From an uncultured Ruminococcus sp. (lineage in GTDB: Bacteria; Bacillota; Clostridia; Oscillospirales; Acutalibacteraceae): 64,000 nt of DNA. The notes beneath the pieces were generated by a model, which was given only the letters and a program-made list of their open reading frames with translations, had not been told where the DNA came from and did no database searches. Made by a program: the position numbers and the translations under genes. The stretch's first letter is position 1. Each line of letters begins with the position of its first letter. Positions 47,483 through 55,692 of the stretch are shown piece by piece. Where the stretch lies: positions 1 to 64,000 of the forward strand of contig CADBZY010000009.1 in the NCBI GenBank assembly GCA_902799245.1, written 5' to 3'.

Positions 47483-48358
47483 ATGGCTGAATTTGTTACC
47501 TACACACCTGCCTGTTATCAGGCTGTCTGCGATTTTCTGACGGAACTGAATCGGGACGAGAAGAATCACATCAACTGGAACTGGGCGAGATTTGAATGGA
47601 TGGCTGAGCACCCGGAATTTGACAAGAGTCTGATGGATTCCATCGGCTTGTGGACAGACGGCGGAAGGGTCGTCGGCGCCGCCATCTACGACATGTATTT
47701 CGGCGAGGGCTTCTGCGGCGCTTTGCCGGCGTACGATGATCTGTACCCCGAAATTCTTGCGTACGCGTACGATTATCTGAGGGACGACGCGGGATTCGGG
47801 TTTGTGGTTTGCGACGATGACACAGGGCTGGCCAAAGCGGCCAGGCATGCTGGATTCGCTCCAGCGGAACAGACCGAGACAATGATGAGAATCGATCTTG
47901 ACCGTGAATGGAATGCGGCACTGCCGGAGGGCTTTGCTTTCGCTCAGCTGGATCCGGCTAAGGAACTGTATGATTTCCTGTGGCTTCTGTGGCAGGGATT
48001 TGACCACGGCACAGACAGAGCGGCATTTGAACGGGAAAACGAAACGGATCAGCCAATCGAGCGGCTGCGTGCGCATTTCAACCCTTATCTGAGCGTTGCT
48101 GCCGTTGACAGGTCGGGCGAAAAGGCGGCTTACTGCTGTCTGTGGTACAGCGACGCCACCGATTACGCCTATGTGGAGCCGGTCTGCACGGTTCCGGCTT
48201 TTCGCGGAAGGGGCATTTCCAAGGCTGTTATCTATGAGGCGCTGCGAAGAGCCAAGACGCTCGGCGCGAAAAGCGCCTATGTCATTTCGAACATGGAATT
48301 CTACCGCAAGCTGGGATTTGAGACCGATAAGACCTTTACCTTCTGGTGGAAAAAGTGA
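47483..48358 (+). CDS. GNAT-family acetyltransferase (tandem domain)
   Basis: About 291 residues. The C-terminal half carries the acetyl-CoA loop VCTVPAFRGRGISKAVIYEALRRAKTLG, the N-terminal half a degenerate GNAT fold. ATG 47483 is supported by AAGGAG just before; the frame from 47474 overlaps the previous gene. It may be co-translated with the flavoprotein. Confidence 0.8.
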   Translation: MAEFVTYTPACYQAVCDFLTELNRDEKNHINWNWARFEWMAEHPEFDKSLMDSIGLWTDGGRVVGAAIYDMYFGEGFCGALPAYDDLYPEILAYAYDYLRDDAGFGFVVCDDDTGLAKAARHAGFAPAEQTETMMRIDLDREWNAALPEGFAFAQLDPAKELYDFLWLLWQGFDHGTDRAAFERENETDQPIERLRAHFNPYLSVAAVDRSGEKAAYCCLWYSDATDYAYVEPVCTVPAFRGRGISKAVIYEALRRAKTLGAKSAYVISNMEFYRKLGFETDKTFTFWWKK

Positions 48359-48485
48359 TTTTTGCAGTTTAACCGCTGATTTCTGCACCTTACCGAAAGT
48401 CTGTTGATTTTTCTTTGAGGATTTGTTACAGTTAAATCATCCGGTAGATGATACAAAAAACATTTTCAAGGAGGTTCATTTACCA

Positions 48486-49292
48486 ATGAAAAAAGGATTG
48501 AACGCAAGCCAGATTAAGCTGATCGCCATTATCGCCATGACAATTGACCATCTGACGTGGACGTTTTTTCCGGGACAGGATACCACATGGTATGTTTACG
48601 CCCTGCATATCATCGGCAGACTGACTGCGCCGATTATGTGGTTCTTCATCGCTGAGGGCTGTCACTATACACACAATATCAAAAAGTACGCCGGCAGGCT
48701 CTTTGGCTTTGCCATTATCTCGCACTTTGCGTACAATTTTGCCTTTGGCATTCCGTTTGTCCCTTTCTCGAACGGCAGCTTTTTCAATCAGACAAGCGTT
48801 ATGTGGTCGCTGGCATGGGCGGTCGTCGCCATTGCCGTGGCTCGTGTTGAAAAGCTCCCGTGGCTGGTCAAGGTGCTTCTCATCGCACTGATCAGTGTCA
48901 TCGCTTTCCCGTCCGACTGGTCGAGCATTGCGGTGATGTGTCCTCTGGCGCTGTACAGCGATCGCGGCAACAAAAAGAAACAGGCGTTTGACATCGTGTT
49001 CTGGTCATTTATCTACGCCGCTGTCCACTTCTTCTTCCTTGACAAGGCTTACGGCGTCTTGCAGATGTTCACCTTCATTTCCATTCCGGTTCTTCTGCTT
49101 TACAACGGCGAACGCGGCGGCAGAAAGTCCGGCAGACTGCCGGAAGGCACAGGGGAAGCGCTTGCTCCGGCGACAAAGGTTTCTCCTCTGGTAAAATGGT
49201 CATTCTACATCTACTATCCCGCGCACCTTGTTGTGGTGGGAATCATCAGGGTGTTTCTTTACGGCTGGGATAAGCCCCCGATCTTCGGATGA
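48486..49292 (+). CDS. TraX-family membrane protein
   Basis: About 268 residues, nine or so hydrophobic segments. LNASQIKLIAIIAMTIDHLTWTFF and LHIIGRLTAPIMWFFIAEGCHYTHNIKKYAGRLFGFAIISHFAYNF are the TraX signature; TraX-type proteins are implicated in acetylation of pilin and related surface acyl transfers. AAGGAGG supports ATG 48486. The role in this organism is unknown. Confidence 0.85.
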   Translation: MKKGLNASQIKLIAIIAMTIDHLTWTFFPGQDTTWYVYALHIIGRLTAPIMWFFIAEGCHYTHNIKKYAGRLFGFAIISHFAYNFAFGIPFVPFSNGSFFNQTSVMWSLAWAVVAIAVARVEKLPWLVKVLLIALISVIAFPSDWSSIAVMCPLALYSDRGNKKKQAFDIVFWSFIYAAVHFFFLDKAYGVLQMFTFISIPVLLLYNGERGGRKSGRLPEGTGEALAPATKVSPLVKWSFYIYYPAHLVVVGIIRVFLYGWDKPPIFG

Positions 49293-49321
49293 TCAATTCA
49301 TTCTCCCATCGATTACATCTC

Positions 49322-49379
49322 AAACAGGCGGAAGGCTTCACATCCGGATTTGTTCAGGTGGGATGTCTTCCGCCTGTTT
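49322..49379. terminator. Terminator after the TraX gene
   Basis: AAACAGGCGGAAG (49322-49334) pairs with CTTCCGCCTGTTT (49367-49379), followed by TCTGT. Confidence 0.8.
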
Positions 49380-49516
49380 TCTGTATGATAAATACAAATG
49401 GCAAAAACAACAGTCTTTATTGATGTTTATGGGGTGACTTGATATAATTTTATATATTGACTCTATCCATTGATGAATTGTGTCACTGAAATAACACAAA
49501 TTGACGGAGGATGTTT

Positions 49517-50068
49517 ATGAACAGGACAAACCGGCGCATCGCCGAGGAATCAAAGCAGAAAATCGGAAACGCCCTTTTTACACTGATGAAGGTGTACCAT
49601 TTCAGGGAGATCACGGTAACGCAGCTGACGCAGGAGGCGGAGCTGTCGCGCAAGACCTTTTACCGTCTTTTCAATGATAAGGATGAAGTGCTGAATATTG
49701 TTTTTGACACCTTGTTCTGTGAGTTTTTTGCGCAGATTAAGACACGCAATATCCGGCATTACTGGGATCTTGTGCAGCTTTACTTTGATTTCTGGGAGAG
49801 CCGGAAGGAGATGCTTTTCCTGCTGGGCAAAAACGATCTGCTGGGTCGGATGTTTGAATACGTCTATCGCAGCGCGGAGAAGATATTTATCGCCGTGCGC
49901 ACATCTGAAAAAGCGGAGGAGTTTGCGGAGCCGCTGCCCTATCTCCTGGCTTACAGCGTGGGCGGTATGCACAGTATGCTCATCAAATGGGTAGAGTCGG
50001 GAATAACAGTGCCTTCCTCCGTGCTGACGGCACAGTTAAAGGCGGGATTTACATCCCCGGAATTATGA
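49517..50068 (+). CDS. TetR-family transcriptional regulator
   Basis: About 183 residues. The helix-turn-helix REITVTQLTQEAELSRKTFYRLFNDKDEVLNI is typical. GGAGG is five to six bases before ATG 49517 (ATG 49511 touches it). It sits alone between two terminators, so its targets may be elsewhere or the neighbouring surface genes. Confidence 0.85.
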   Translation: MNRTNRRIAEESKQKIGNALFTLMKVYHFREITVTQLTQEAELSRKTFYRLFNDKDEVLNIVFDTLFCEFFAQIKTRNIRHYWDLVQLYFDFWESRKEMLFLLGKNDLLGRMFEYVYRSAEKIFIAVRTSEKAEEFAEPLPYLLAYSVGGMHSMLIKWVESGITVPSSVLTAQLKAGFTSPEL

Positions 50069-50117
50069 CCCGGAGCGGCGTCGCTGTCAATGGCTGGGGA
50101 TGAAAACGGATCATTTA

Positions 50118-50165
50118 GCGGAAGGAAATGCTGCTGCGTGAGGTGTGTCAGCATGTCCTTCCGCT
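50118..50165 (+). terminator. Terminator after the TetR gene
   Basis: AGCGGAAGGA (50118-50127) pairs with TCCTTCCGCT (50156-50165), followed by TTTTTTT. Confidence 0.85.
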
Positions 50166-50325
50166 TTTTTTGTTCCGTATAAATCTTGATTCAGTTTGTG
50201 ATTTGAATGAAACAGTTATGACAATGCTGTAAATTAGAGGCGTTTTTAGCCGGTAACTTGATTACAAAATTGTAAATTGTGCAGAATTAACCATTGAAGT
50301 ATTAATATTTTGTTAAATTAATATG

Positions 50326-50354
50326 TTGAACTTTTTACATGTTGGTGATAAGAT
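50326..50354 (+). promoter_or_regulatory. Promoter of the papain-like repeat gene
   Basis: TTGAAC (50326-50331) and TAAGAT (50349-50354) are 17 bases apart. The 50166-50325 stretch is AT-rich with nothing else recognised. Confidence 0.5.
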
Positions 50355-50417
50355 AATTCATATATCATTTTCTTGATCAGAAACCGTTTTTATGGTACAC
50401 ACAGGGAGGGACATTTC

Positions 50418-52592
50418 TTGAAGAAGCGCATGGTATCCTTTTTTCTTCTTACCGCATTGCTGACGATTTTGCTTCAGAGCGGCGTGGTCGGAATCACTGT
50501 CCACGCGGAGTCACTGGGGCTGAGTCAGCAATCGGGAACAATCAGCACCGCCAAGGCGATTGACCTTGCCCAGATACAAAAGGTGAGCAAGTTAGCCGCA
50601 AGTCAGACAAGCAGCGAATTTGCGGGAAGACTCAACGATGCTCTGTTCAAAGCCACCTACAGACCTACGGACATCGGCGGAAGCGACTGGGTGAAGGATA
50701 ATAAGGGCAGAGAAGGTATTACCTATGTTTTTGATCCCGGTTTGGGGACAACAATATCATTGGGAACACCGGCATGGGGATGTTTTTCATATGCCGTATA
50801 TTTTTCCCAATACGTAAGAGGCAGCAAGGGCACTGTGGTTGGCATCTGCAAGGATTCTATCCCTACCGTAGACCAAATTAAAAAGCTGTTCGCCGATTAT
50901 GCCGATCCCGGCGAACATATCCGCTTTTTCTACAAGACGCCCGGCGGCTATGAGAGCGTACATTCGGTGGCTTTTCTTGCCAGCGACAGCGAGGGCTTCT
51001 ATTTTTCGAGTGAAGATGGCGACGGCTTGAAGATAACCGTTCATTACTGCACGTACAGCCATTTTCTGACGGCTCTTCGGGTGCAAACCGGAGAATTCAC
51101 GCTGAAAATTTACGACACCAACGGGGGCAAGGACGGTAAAAACGGTACGACAATTACCAAAACAGATACGTCCACGGGCAATAACAGTGTAAGCGCAACC
51201 TCCAAGCCGACGCCGAGATATACTCCCGATACTTCGGAATACAAGGAATCCTACAGCCGCTTGCTGATGTGGAGAAGCTCCAGCAGCCTTATGGTCGGAA
51301 ATGACATCAGATATATCCAGGCCTGTCTGTATTATTTAGGATATAACATCGATATTGACGGATGGTACGGAAGCGGCACGGCGGGCGTTGTCAGACAGTT
51401 CCAGACGCATTACGGCCTGACGGCTGACGGTGACGTCGGTCCCAGCACGTGGTATGTCATTGAAAAGGCTGTCGCGGACAATCCGGCTCCCGGAGTGCTG
51501 AAAATCAGTACGCAACCCAAAGATGTGACCGCAACCGTCGGCAGCACAGTGAAATTCACCGTTTCCGCTGTCGGCTCCAAACTGAGCTATCAGTGGTACT
51601 ATAAGAAATCATGGGAAACCGAATGGACGTTGTGGGGCGGACATACTACCGCTTCTACCACGGCAATAGCTAACGCCACCTGGAACGGAATGCAGGTTTA
51701 CTGCAAGGTGACAGACGGCTCGGGAAAGAGCGTCAAATCCAATACAGCCGTCATCAGCATCGCGCAGGAGCTTAAGATAACCGAACAGCCAAAGAGCAGA
51801 ACCATCAGTCTCGGCGATACAATGACAATCTCTGTGAAGGCACAGGGCTTCGGTCTCAGCTACCAGTGGTATTACAAAAAGAAGGGGCAGACCGTCTGGT
51901 CGGTATGGAACACAAGAACCCACGCGAGCGAAACCGTCACTCCCAATTCCACATGGAACGGAATTCAGCTTTACTGCAAGGTAAGGGATTCTCTCGGAAA
52001 TTACGTAAATTCCACATCAGCGGGAATAACGGTTATCACGCAGCCGTTGAAGATTACGTCCCAGCCCAAAAGCAGGGAAATCGAACTCGGCACTACGATT
52101 ACACTCTCACTCAAGGCGGAAGGTGTCGGTCTGAGTTACCAGTGGTATTACAAAAAGAGAGGCACGACCTCGTGGGTCAAGTGGAATACAAGAACCCACG
52201 CGTCCGAGACCGTGACCCCGAACGCCACATGGGACGGCATACAGCTTTACTGCAAAGTCAGGGACGCGGCGGGAAAGACGCTGAATTCCAATGTCGCCAT
52301 TGTCACAGTGAATGACAATTCTCTCAAGATCCTCGCCCAGCCCAAGAGCACCGCCATAACACTCGGAGACGCCATTACCGTATCGGTCAAGGCACAGGGT
52401 ACGGGTCTGAGCTATCAGTGGTACTACAAAAAGAGAGGTACAACCTCGTGGACGCTCTGGTCAGGGCGCACAAGAGCGACCGAAACCGTTACGCCCAACG
52501 CCACATGGGACGGCATACAGCTTTATTGCAAGGTGAAGGATTCCTCCGGCAAGACCGTGAATTCTGATGTGGCCATTGTGGTTATCAATTGA
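50418..52592 (+). CDS. Secreted papain-like + peptidoglycan-binding protein with Ig-like repeats
   Basis: About 724 residues from TTG 50418 (GGGAGG eight bases upstream). Signal peptide to about residue 30 (GITVHA). Residues 80-230 look like a papain/CHAP-type cysteine domain: GTPAWGCFSYAVYF (Cys122), ESVHSVAFLAS (His182), SSEDGDG (Asp200). A PG_binding_1 domain (about 265-350) contains LMVGNDIRYIQACLYYLGYNIDIDGWYG...VRQFQTHYGLTADGDVG. Four Ig-like repeats follow to the end. Likely acts on or is held at the cell wall. The catalytic assignment is by pattern only. Confidence 0.8.
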   Translation: MKKRMVSFFLLTALLTILLQSGVVGITVHAESLGLSQQSGTISTAKAIDLAQIQKVSKLAASQTSSEFAGRLNDALFKATYRPTDIGGSDWVKDNKGREGITYVFDPGLGTTISLGTPAWGCFSYAVYFSQYVRGSKGTVVGICKDSIPTVDQIKKLFADYADPGEHIRFFYKTPGGYESVHSVAFLASDSEGFYFSSEDGDGLKITVHYCTYSHFLTALRVQTGEFTLKIYDTNGGKDGKNGTTITKTDTSTGNNSVSATSKPTPRYTPDTSEYKESYSRLLMWRSSSSLMVGNDIRYIQACLYYLGYNIDIDGWYGSGTAGVVRQFQTHYGLTADGDVGPSTWYVIEKAVADNPAPGVLKISTQPKDVTATVGSTVKFTVSAVGSKLSYQWYYKKSWETEWTLWGGHTTASTTAIANATWNGMQVYCKVTDGSGKSVKSNTAVISIAQELKITEQPKSRTISLGDTMTISVKAQGFGLSYQWYYKKKGQTVWSVWNTRTHASETVTPNSTWNGIQLYCKVRDSLGNYVNSTSAGITVITQPLKITSQPKSREIELGTTITLSLKAEGVGLSYQWYYKKRGTTSWVKWNTRTHASETVTPNATWDGIQLYCKVRDAAGKTLNSNVAIVTVNDNSLKILAQPKSTAITLGDAITVSVKAQGTGLSYQWYYKKRGTTSWTLWSGRTRATETVTPNATWDGIQLYCKVKDSSGKTVNSDVAIVVIN

Positions 52593-52603
52593 ATATTCTG
52601 ATG

Positions 52604-52655
52604 AAAAACGTCGACGCAATTCCTGCTATATTAGAGGAATGTGTCGGCGTTTTTT
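52604..52655 (+). terminator. Terminator after the papain-like gene
   Basis: AAAAACGTCGACGCAATTCCT folds onto AGGAATGTGTCGGCGTTTTTT (52635-52655), with a short loop. The next promoter begins immediately after. Confidence 0.85.
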
Positions 52656-52657
52656 GA

Positions 52658-52687
52658 TTGACACATGCGATGCAGCGGTGCTATAAT
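52658..52687 (+). promoter_or_regulatory. Promoter of the methionine-gamma-lyase-like gene
   Basis: TTGACA (52658-52663) and TATAAT (52682-52687) are 18 bases apart. Confidence 0.75.
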
Positions 52688-52741
52688 ACATATTGACAAT
52701 TGCAACACGGTTATCGGGACTATTCAATGAAGGAGAATACA

Positions 52742-54043
52742 ATGAAACAGAACAACGGCGCAAATGGAAGAAAATTTTTTGATATAGACGACAGGCTTCT
52801 GGCGCTTGCCGAACAGACCGAGCAGGACATAAAACCCGCTAAAGAACGCACAGAGAACATTGCATTTATCAATCAGCAGAAGGTGCTTGCCGCTTTCATC
52901 CATAACGGAGTAGGGGAGAGCTGCTTTACTTCTTCCACGGGCTACGGTTACGGCGACGTCGGCAGAGATAAGCTCGAGCGGGTATTTGCCGAAGCGATGG
53001 AATGTGAGGACGCTTTGCTCCGCCACAATTTCATGTGCGGCACCCACGCGCTGACAGTGGCGCTTTTTGGGGTGCTTCGTCCTGGCGACACCATGCTCTG
53101 CGTCACGGGAATGCCTTACGACACCATTCAGACAGTGATAGGCATCAGCAAGCAGCCGGCCAGCGGATCGCTGAAGGACTTCGGCATCGGATTTAAGAAG
53201 GTGGATCTGCTCCCCGACGGAAGCGTTGATATCGAAGGCGCTGTCAATGCCCTGCGGAGCGACAGCTCGGTAAAGATGGTCTACATTCAGCGTTCGAGAG
53301 GCTATTCCCTGCGCCCGTCGCTCACAGTGGAGCGGATTGAGGAAATTGGCGGGGAGGTCAGAAAAGTCAGACCCGAGGTCATTATCATGGTGGACAACTG
53401 TTACGGCGAATTCGTGCAGCTGACAGAACCCTGTGTTCACGGCGCCGATCTGATGGCGGGTTCGCTCATCAAGAATCCCGGCGGAGGGATTGCTGCCACG
53501 GGCGGATATATAGCCGGACGTTCCGACCTTGTGGAGTTGTGTTCCTACCGCCTTTCCACGCCCGGCACAGGCAGGGAGGTCGGCTGCACGCTGGGACATT
53601 CGAGGGAGATGTACATGGGGCTGTTTTCGGCTCCGCATGTGGTGGGAGAGGCCATTAAAACGGCGCTGTTCTGCTCGGGGCTTTTTTCCAAACTCGGATA
53701 TGATGTTACGCCTCAGCCGAATGAGCTTCGCGCCGACATTATTCAATCCGTCATGCTGCGGGAGCCGGAAGCGCTGATCGCCTTCTGTCAGGGAATACAG
53801 AGCGGTTCGCCCGTCGATTCGATGGCGCTGCCTGAGCCGTGGGACATGCCGGGATATGACAACAAGATTATCATGGCGTCCGGCTCCTTTACGCTCGGTT
53901 CGTCGATAGAGCTTTCCGCCGACGCGCCCCTGCGCGAGCCTTTCGCTGTCTGGATGCAAGGCGGGCTGAATTACGCCGCGGGAAAGACCGGCATTCTCAT
54001 TGCCGCGCAGCGTATGCTTGACAAGGGGCTGATCAGACTTTAA
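52742..54043 (+). CDS. Methionine gamma-lyase/aluminium-resistance-type PLP protein
   Basis: About 433 residues. This Alum_res/YnbB family is PLP-dependent: HNFMCGTHALTVALFGVLRPGD (phosphate/ring region), VDNCYGEFVQL and MAGSLIKNPGGGIAATGGYIAG with the probable Schiff-base Lys. Homologues are annotated as methionine gamma-lyase-like; actual substrate is uncertain. AAGGAG precedes ATG 52742. It precedes the SGNH gene by 12 bases and so is co-transcribed with it, an odd pairing of metabolic and surface genes. Confidence 0.85.
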   Translation: MKQNNGANGRKFFDIDDRLLALAEQTEQDIKPAKERTENIAFINQQKVLAAFIHNGVGESCFTSSTGYGYGDVGRDKLERVFAEAMECEDALLRHNFMCGTHALTVALFGVLRPGDTMLCVTGMPYDTIQTVIGISKQPASGSLKDFGIGFKKVDLLPDGSVDIEGAVNALRSDSSVKMVYIQRSRGYSLRPSLTVERIEEIGGEVRKVRPEVIIMVDNCYGEFVQLTEPCVHGADLMAGSLIKNPGGGIAATGGYIAGRSDLVELCSYRLSTPGTGREVGCTLGHSREMYMGLFSAPHVVGEAIKTALFCSGLFSKLGYDVTPQPNELRADIIQSVMLREPEALIAFCQGIQSGSPVDSMALPEPWDMPGYDNKIIMASGSFTLGSSIELSADAPLREPFAVWMQGGLNYAAGKTGILIAAQRMLDKGLIRL

Positions 54044-54055
54044 CGAAGGGAAGGA

Positions 54056-55618
54056 ATGAGCTTACCGGTGAAATCACGGAGAATTTCAGCAATACTGCTC
54101 GCAGTGGCAGTCTTGCTTATGATGTCGGTAGGGTGTTTCACATCCTGCCAGAGGGAAGACTGCGGCAGTCGTGTTCCTTCGGTTTACAAGTACGGAAGCA
54201 ATCACGGATCATCTGACGAATCGGAGTCTGAAAATCCGTCGGCGTCAGGGGAGGATACATCGGACGAGGTGTCATCGCAGGAGGAAGTATCCTCTGAGGA
54301 AACGGAACCGTCTTCCACGACAGAGCCGCCAAAGATCACGACACAGCCAAAGAGCGCCGCGGTGTCCAAGAACAGTTCCGTCAAGATTTCGGTCAAGGCA
54401 AAGGGAAAAGGATTGAAATACCAGTGGTATTTCAAAACCGACGCCGAAACCGATTATTCCGCTCGGAAGGGGCTTACCCACGCCTCCGAGACGGTAAAGC
54501 ATGACGGCACATGGAACGAGCTGCGCTGTTACTGCCTTGTTACGGACAGCGCAGGCAATACGGCGGCATCCGACGCGGCGATCATCACCTTGGAGAAACC
54601 GATGAAGCTGCTGGCCGTGGGGGACAGCATTTGCAGAGGCGGACGCAATTCCCGCAAGGGCTTTGTCGGCGATCTGGGGCTTCCGTATGTCAATTTAGGT
54701 CAGAACGGCGCCACACTTTCCACCAAAGAGACGGCTGTCACCAATATTCCGGAACAGCTGGCGGGAGTAAGCGATTACACACCGGATATTATCATTGCTG
54801 ACGGCGGAGTGAACGATTACATCTACAATGCTCCGCTGGGAAAAGTGCCGACAGCGATGGCTGCCAGTGTCAATAAGCTGAGCGATGATGATCTCGCCAC
54901 GGCGATGGGCGGTTTGCAAAAGCTGTTTGTTCTGATGAGAAGCAATTTCCCCCATGCAAAGCGATATTTTGTCATCACGCACAAAACCACCCAGAGAGTT
55001 CCCAAGGTAGAGAACGGTAAATATGTATATACGGACAACGATAGATATGTTGACTGGACAGTTACCAAAAACAAGGCGGGATATACACAGAAGGAGCTTC
55101 ATGACGCTATTGTTTCCTGCTGTAAGGTGTATGGCGTCGAGGTCATAGACATTTACCAAAACAGCGCCCTCAATACCGCCGATCTGACGTATTGCAGCGA
55201 CACGTCGTATTTTGACGATCCCACGGTCACAGACAGGGAATGTGTCGATATCGACGGGGTTCACCCTCTTGACAAAGGATACAGCGAGTATTATCTTCCT
55301 TTGATACGCAAACAGATCAAGACGACCCCGCAGGCGGCTGCGTTTCCGCTTGAAATACTGATTCAGCCGACCAGCAAGGGCATTACGCTCGGAGATCCGC
55401 TGACGGTTTCGCTCAAGGCGAGCGGTACCAAGCTGAGCTATCAGTGGTTTTATCAAAAGGCGGGTCAGACCTCTTTCTCGGAGTGGAAGGGTCGTACACA
55501 CGAGTCTGAAACCGTTACACCCAACGCGTCCTGGAACGGAATCCAGCTGTACTGTGTTGTCACTGACAGTCAAGGCGAAACGGTAAAGTCCAATATCATT
55601 ACGGTGACGGTGAAATGA
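54056..55618 (+). CDS. Lipoprotein/secreted SGNH hydrolase with two Ig-like repeats
   Basis: 520 residues. Hydrophobic signal with Cys27 (SVGC) as a plausible lipobox. An acidic Ser/Glu stalk (51-90), one Ig-like repeat (91-180), then an SGNH hydrolase (183-420): LLAVGDSICRG (Ser191), GGVNDYIYN (Asn253), DIDGVHPLDKGY (Asp400, His403). A second repeat closes the protein (430-520). SGNH enzymes remove acyl groups from sugars or lipids; an O-acyl glycan on the surface is a possible substrate (inference). Confidence 0.9.
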   Translation: MSLPVKSRRISAILLAVAVLLMMSVGCFTSCQREDCGSRVPSVYKYGSNHGSSDESESENPSASGEDTSDEVSSQEEVSSEETEPSSTTEPPKITTQPKSAAVSKNSSVKISVKAKGKGLKYQWYFKTDAETDYSARKGLTHASETVKHDGTWNELRCYCLVTDSAGNTAASDAAIITLEKPMKLLAVGDSICRGGRNSRKGFVGDLGLPYVNLGQNGATLSTKETAVTNIPEQLAGVSDYTPDIIIADGGVNDYIYNAPLGKVPTAMAASVNKLSDDDLATAMGGLQKLFVLMRSNFPHAKRYFVITHKTTQRVPKVENGKYVYTDNDRYVDWTVTKNKAGYTQKELHDAIVSCCKVYGVEVIDIYQNSALNTADLTYCSDTSYFDDPTVTDRECVDIDGVHPLDKGYSEYYLPLIRKQIKTTPQAAAFPLEILIQPTSKGITLGDPLTVSLKASGTKLSYQWFYQKAGQTSFSEWKGRTHESETVTPNASWNGIQLYCVVTDSQGETVKSNIITVTVK

Positions 55619-55639
55619 GAAAATAACATAAAAAGCAAT

Positions 55640-55688
55640 AGCTCCCTGTCGGTGCAGGAACATTGATATGTTCTGACCTGAGGGAGCT
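55640..55688. terminator. Bidirectional terminator between convergent repeat-protein genes
   Basis: AGCTCCCT (55640-55647) pairs with AGGGAGCT (55681-55688), followed by TTTTTTTA on the plus strand. It serves the SGNH gene and borders the stop of the minus-strand gene. Confidence 0.8.
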
Positions 55689-55692
55689 TTTT

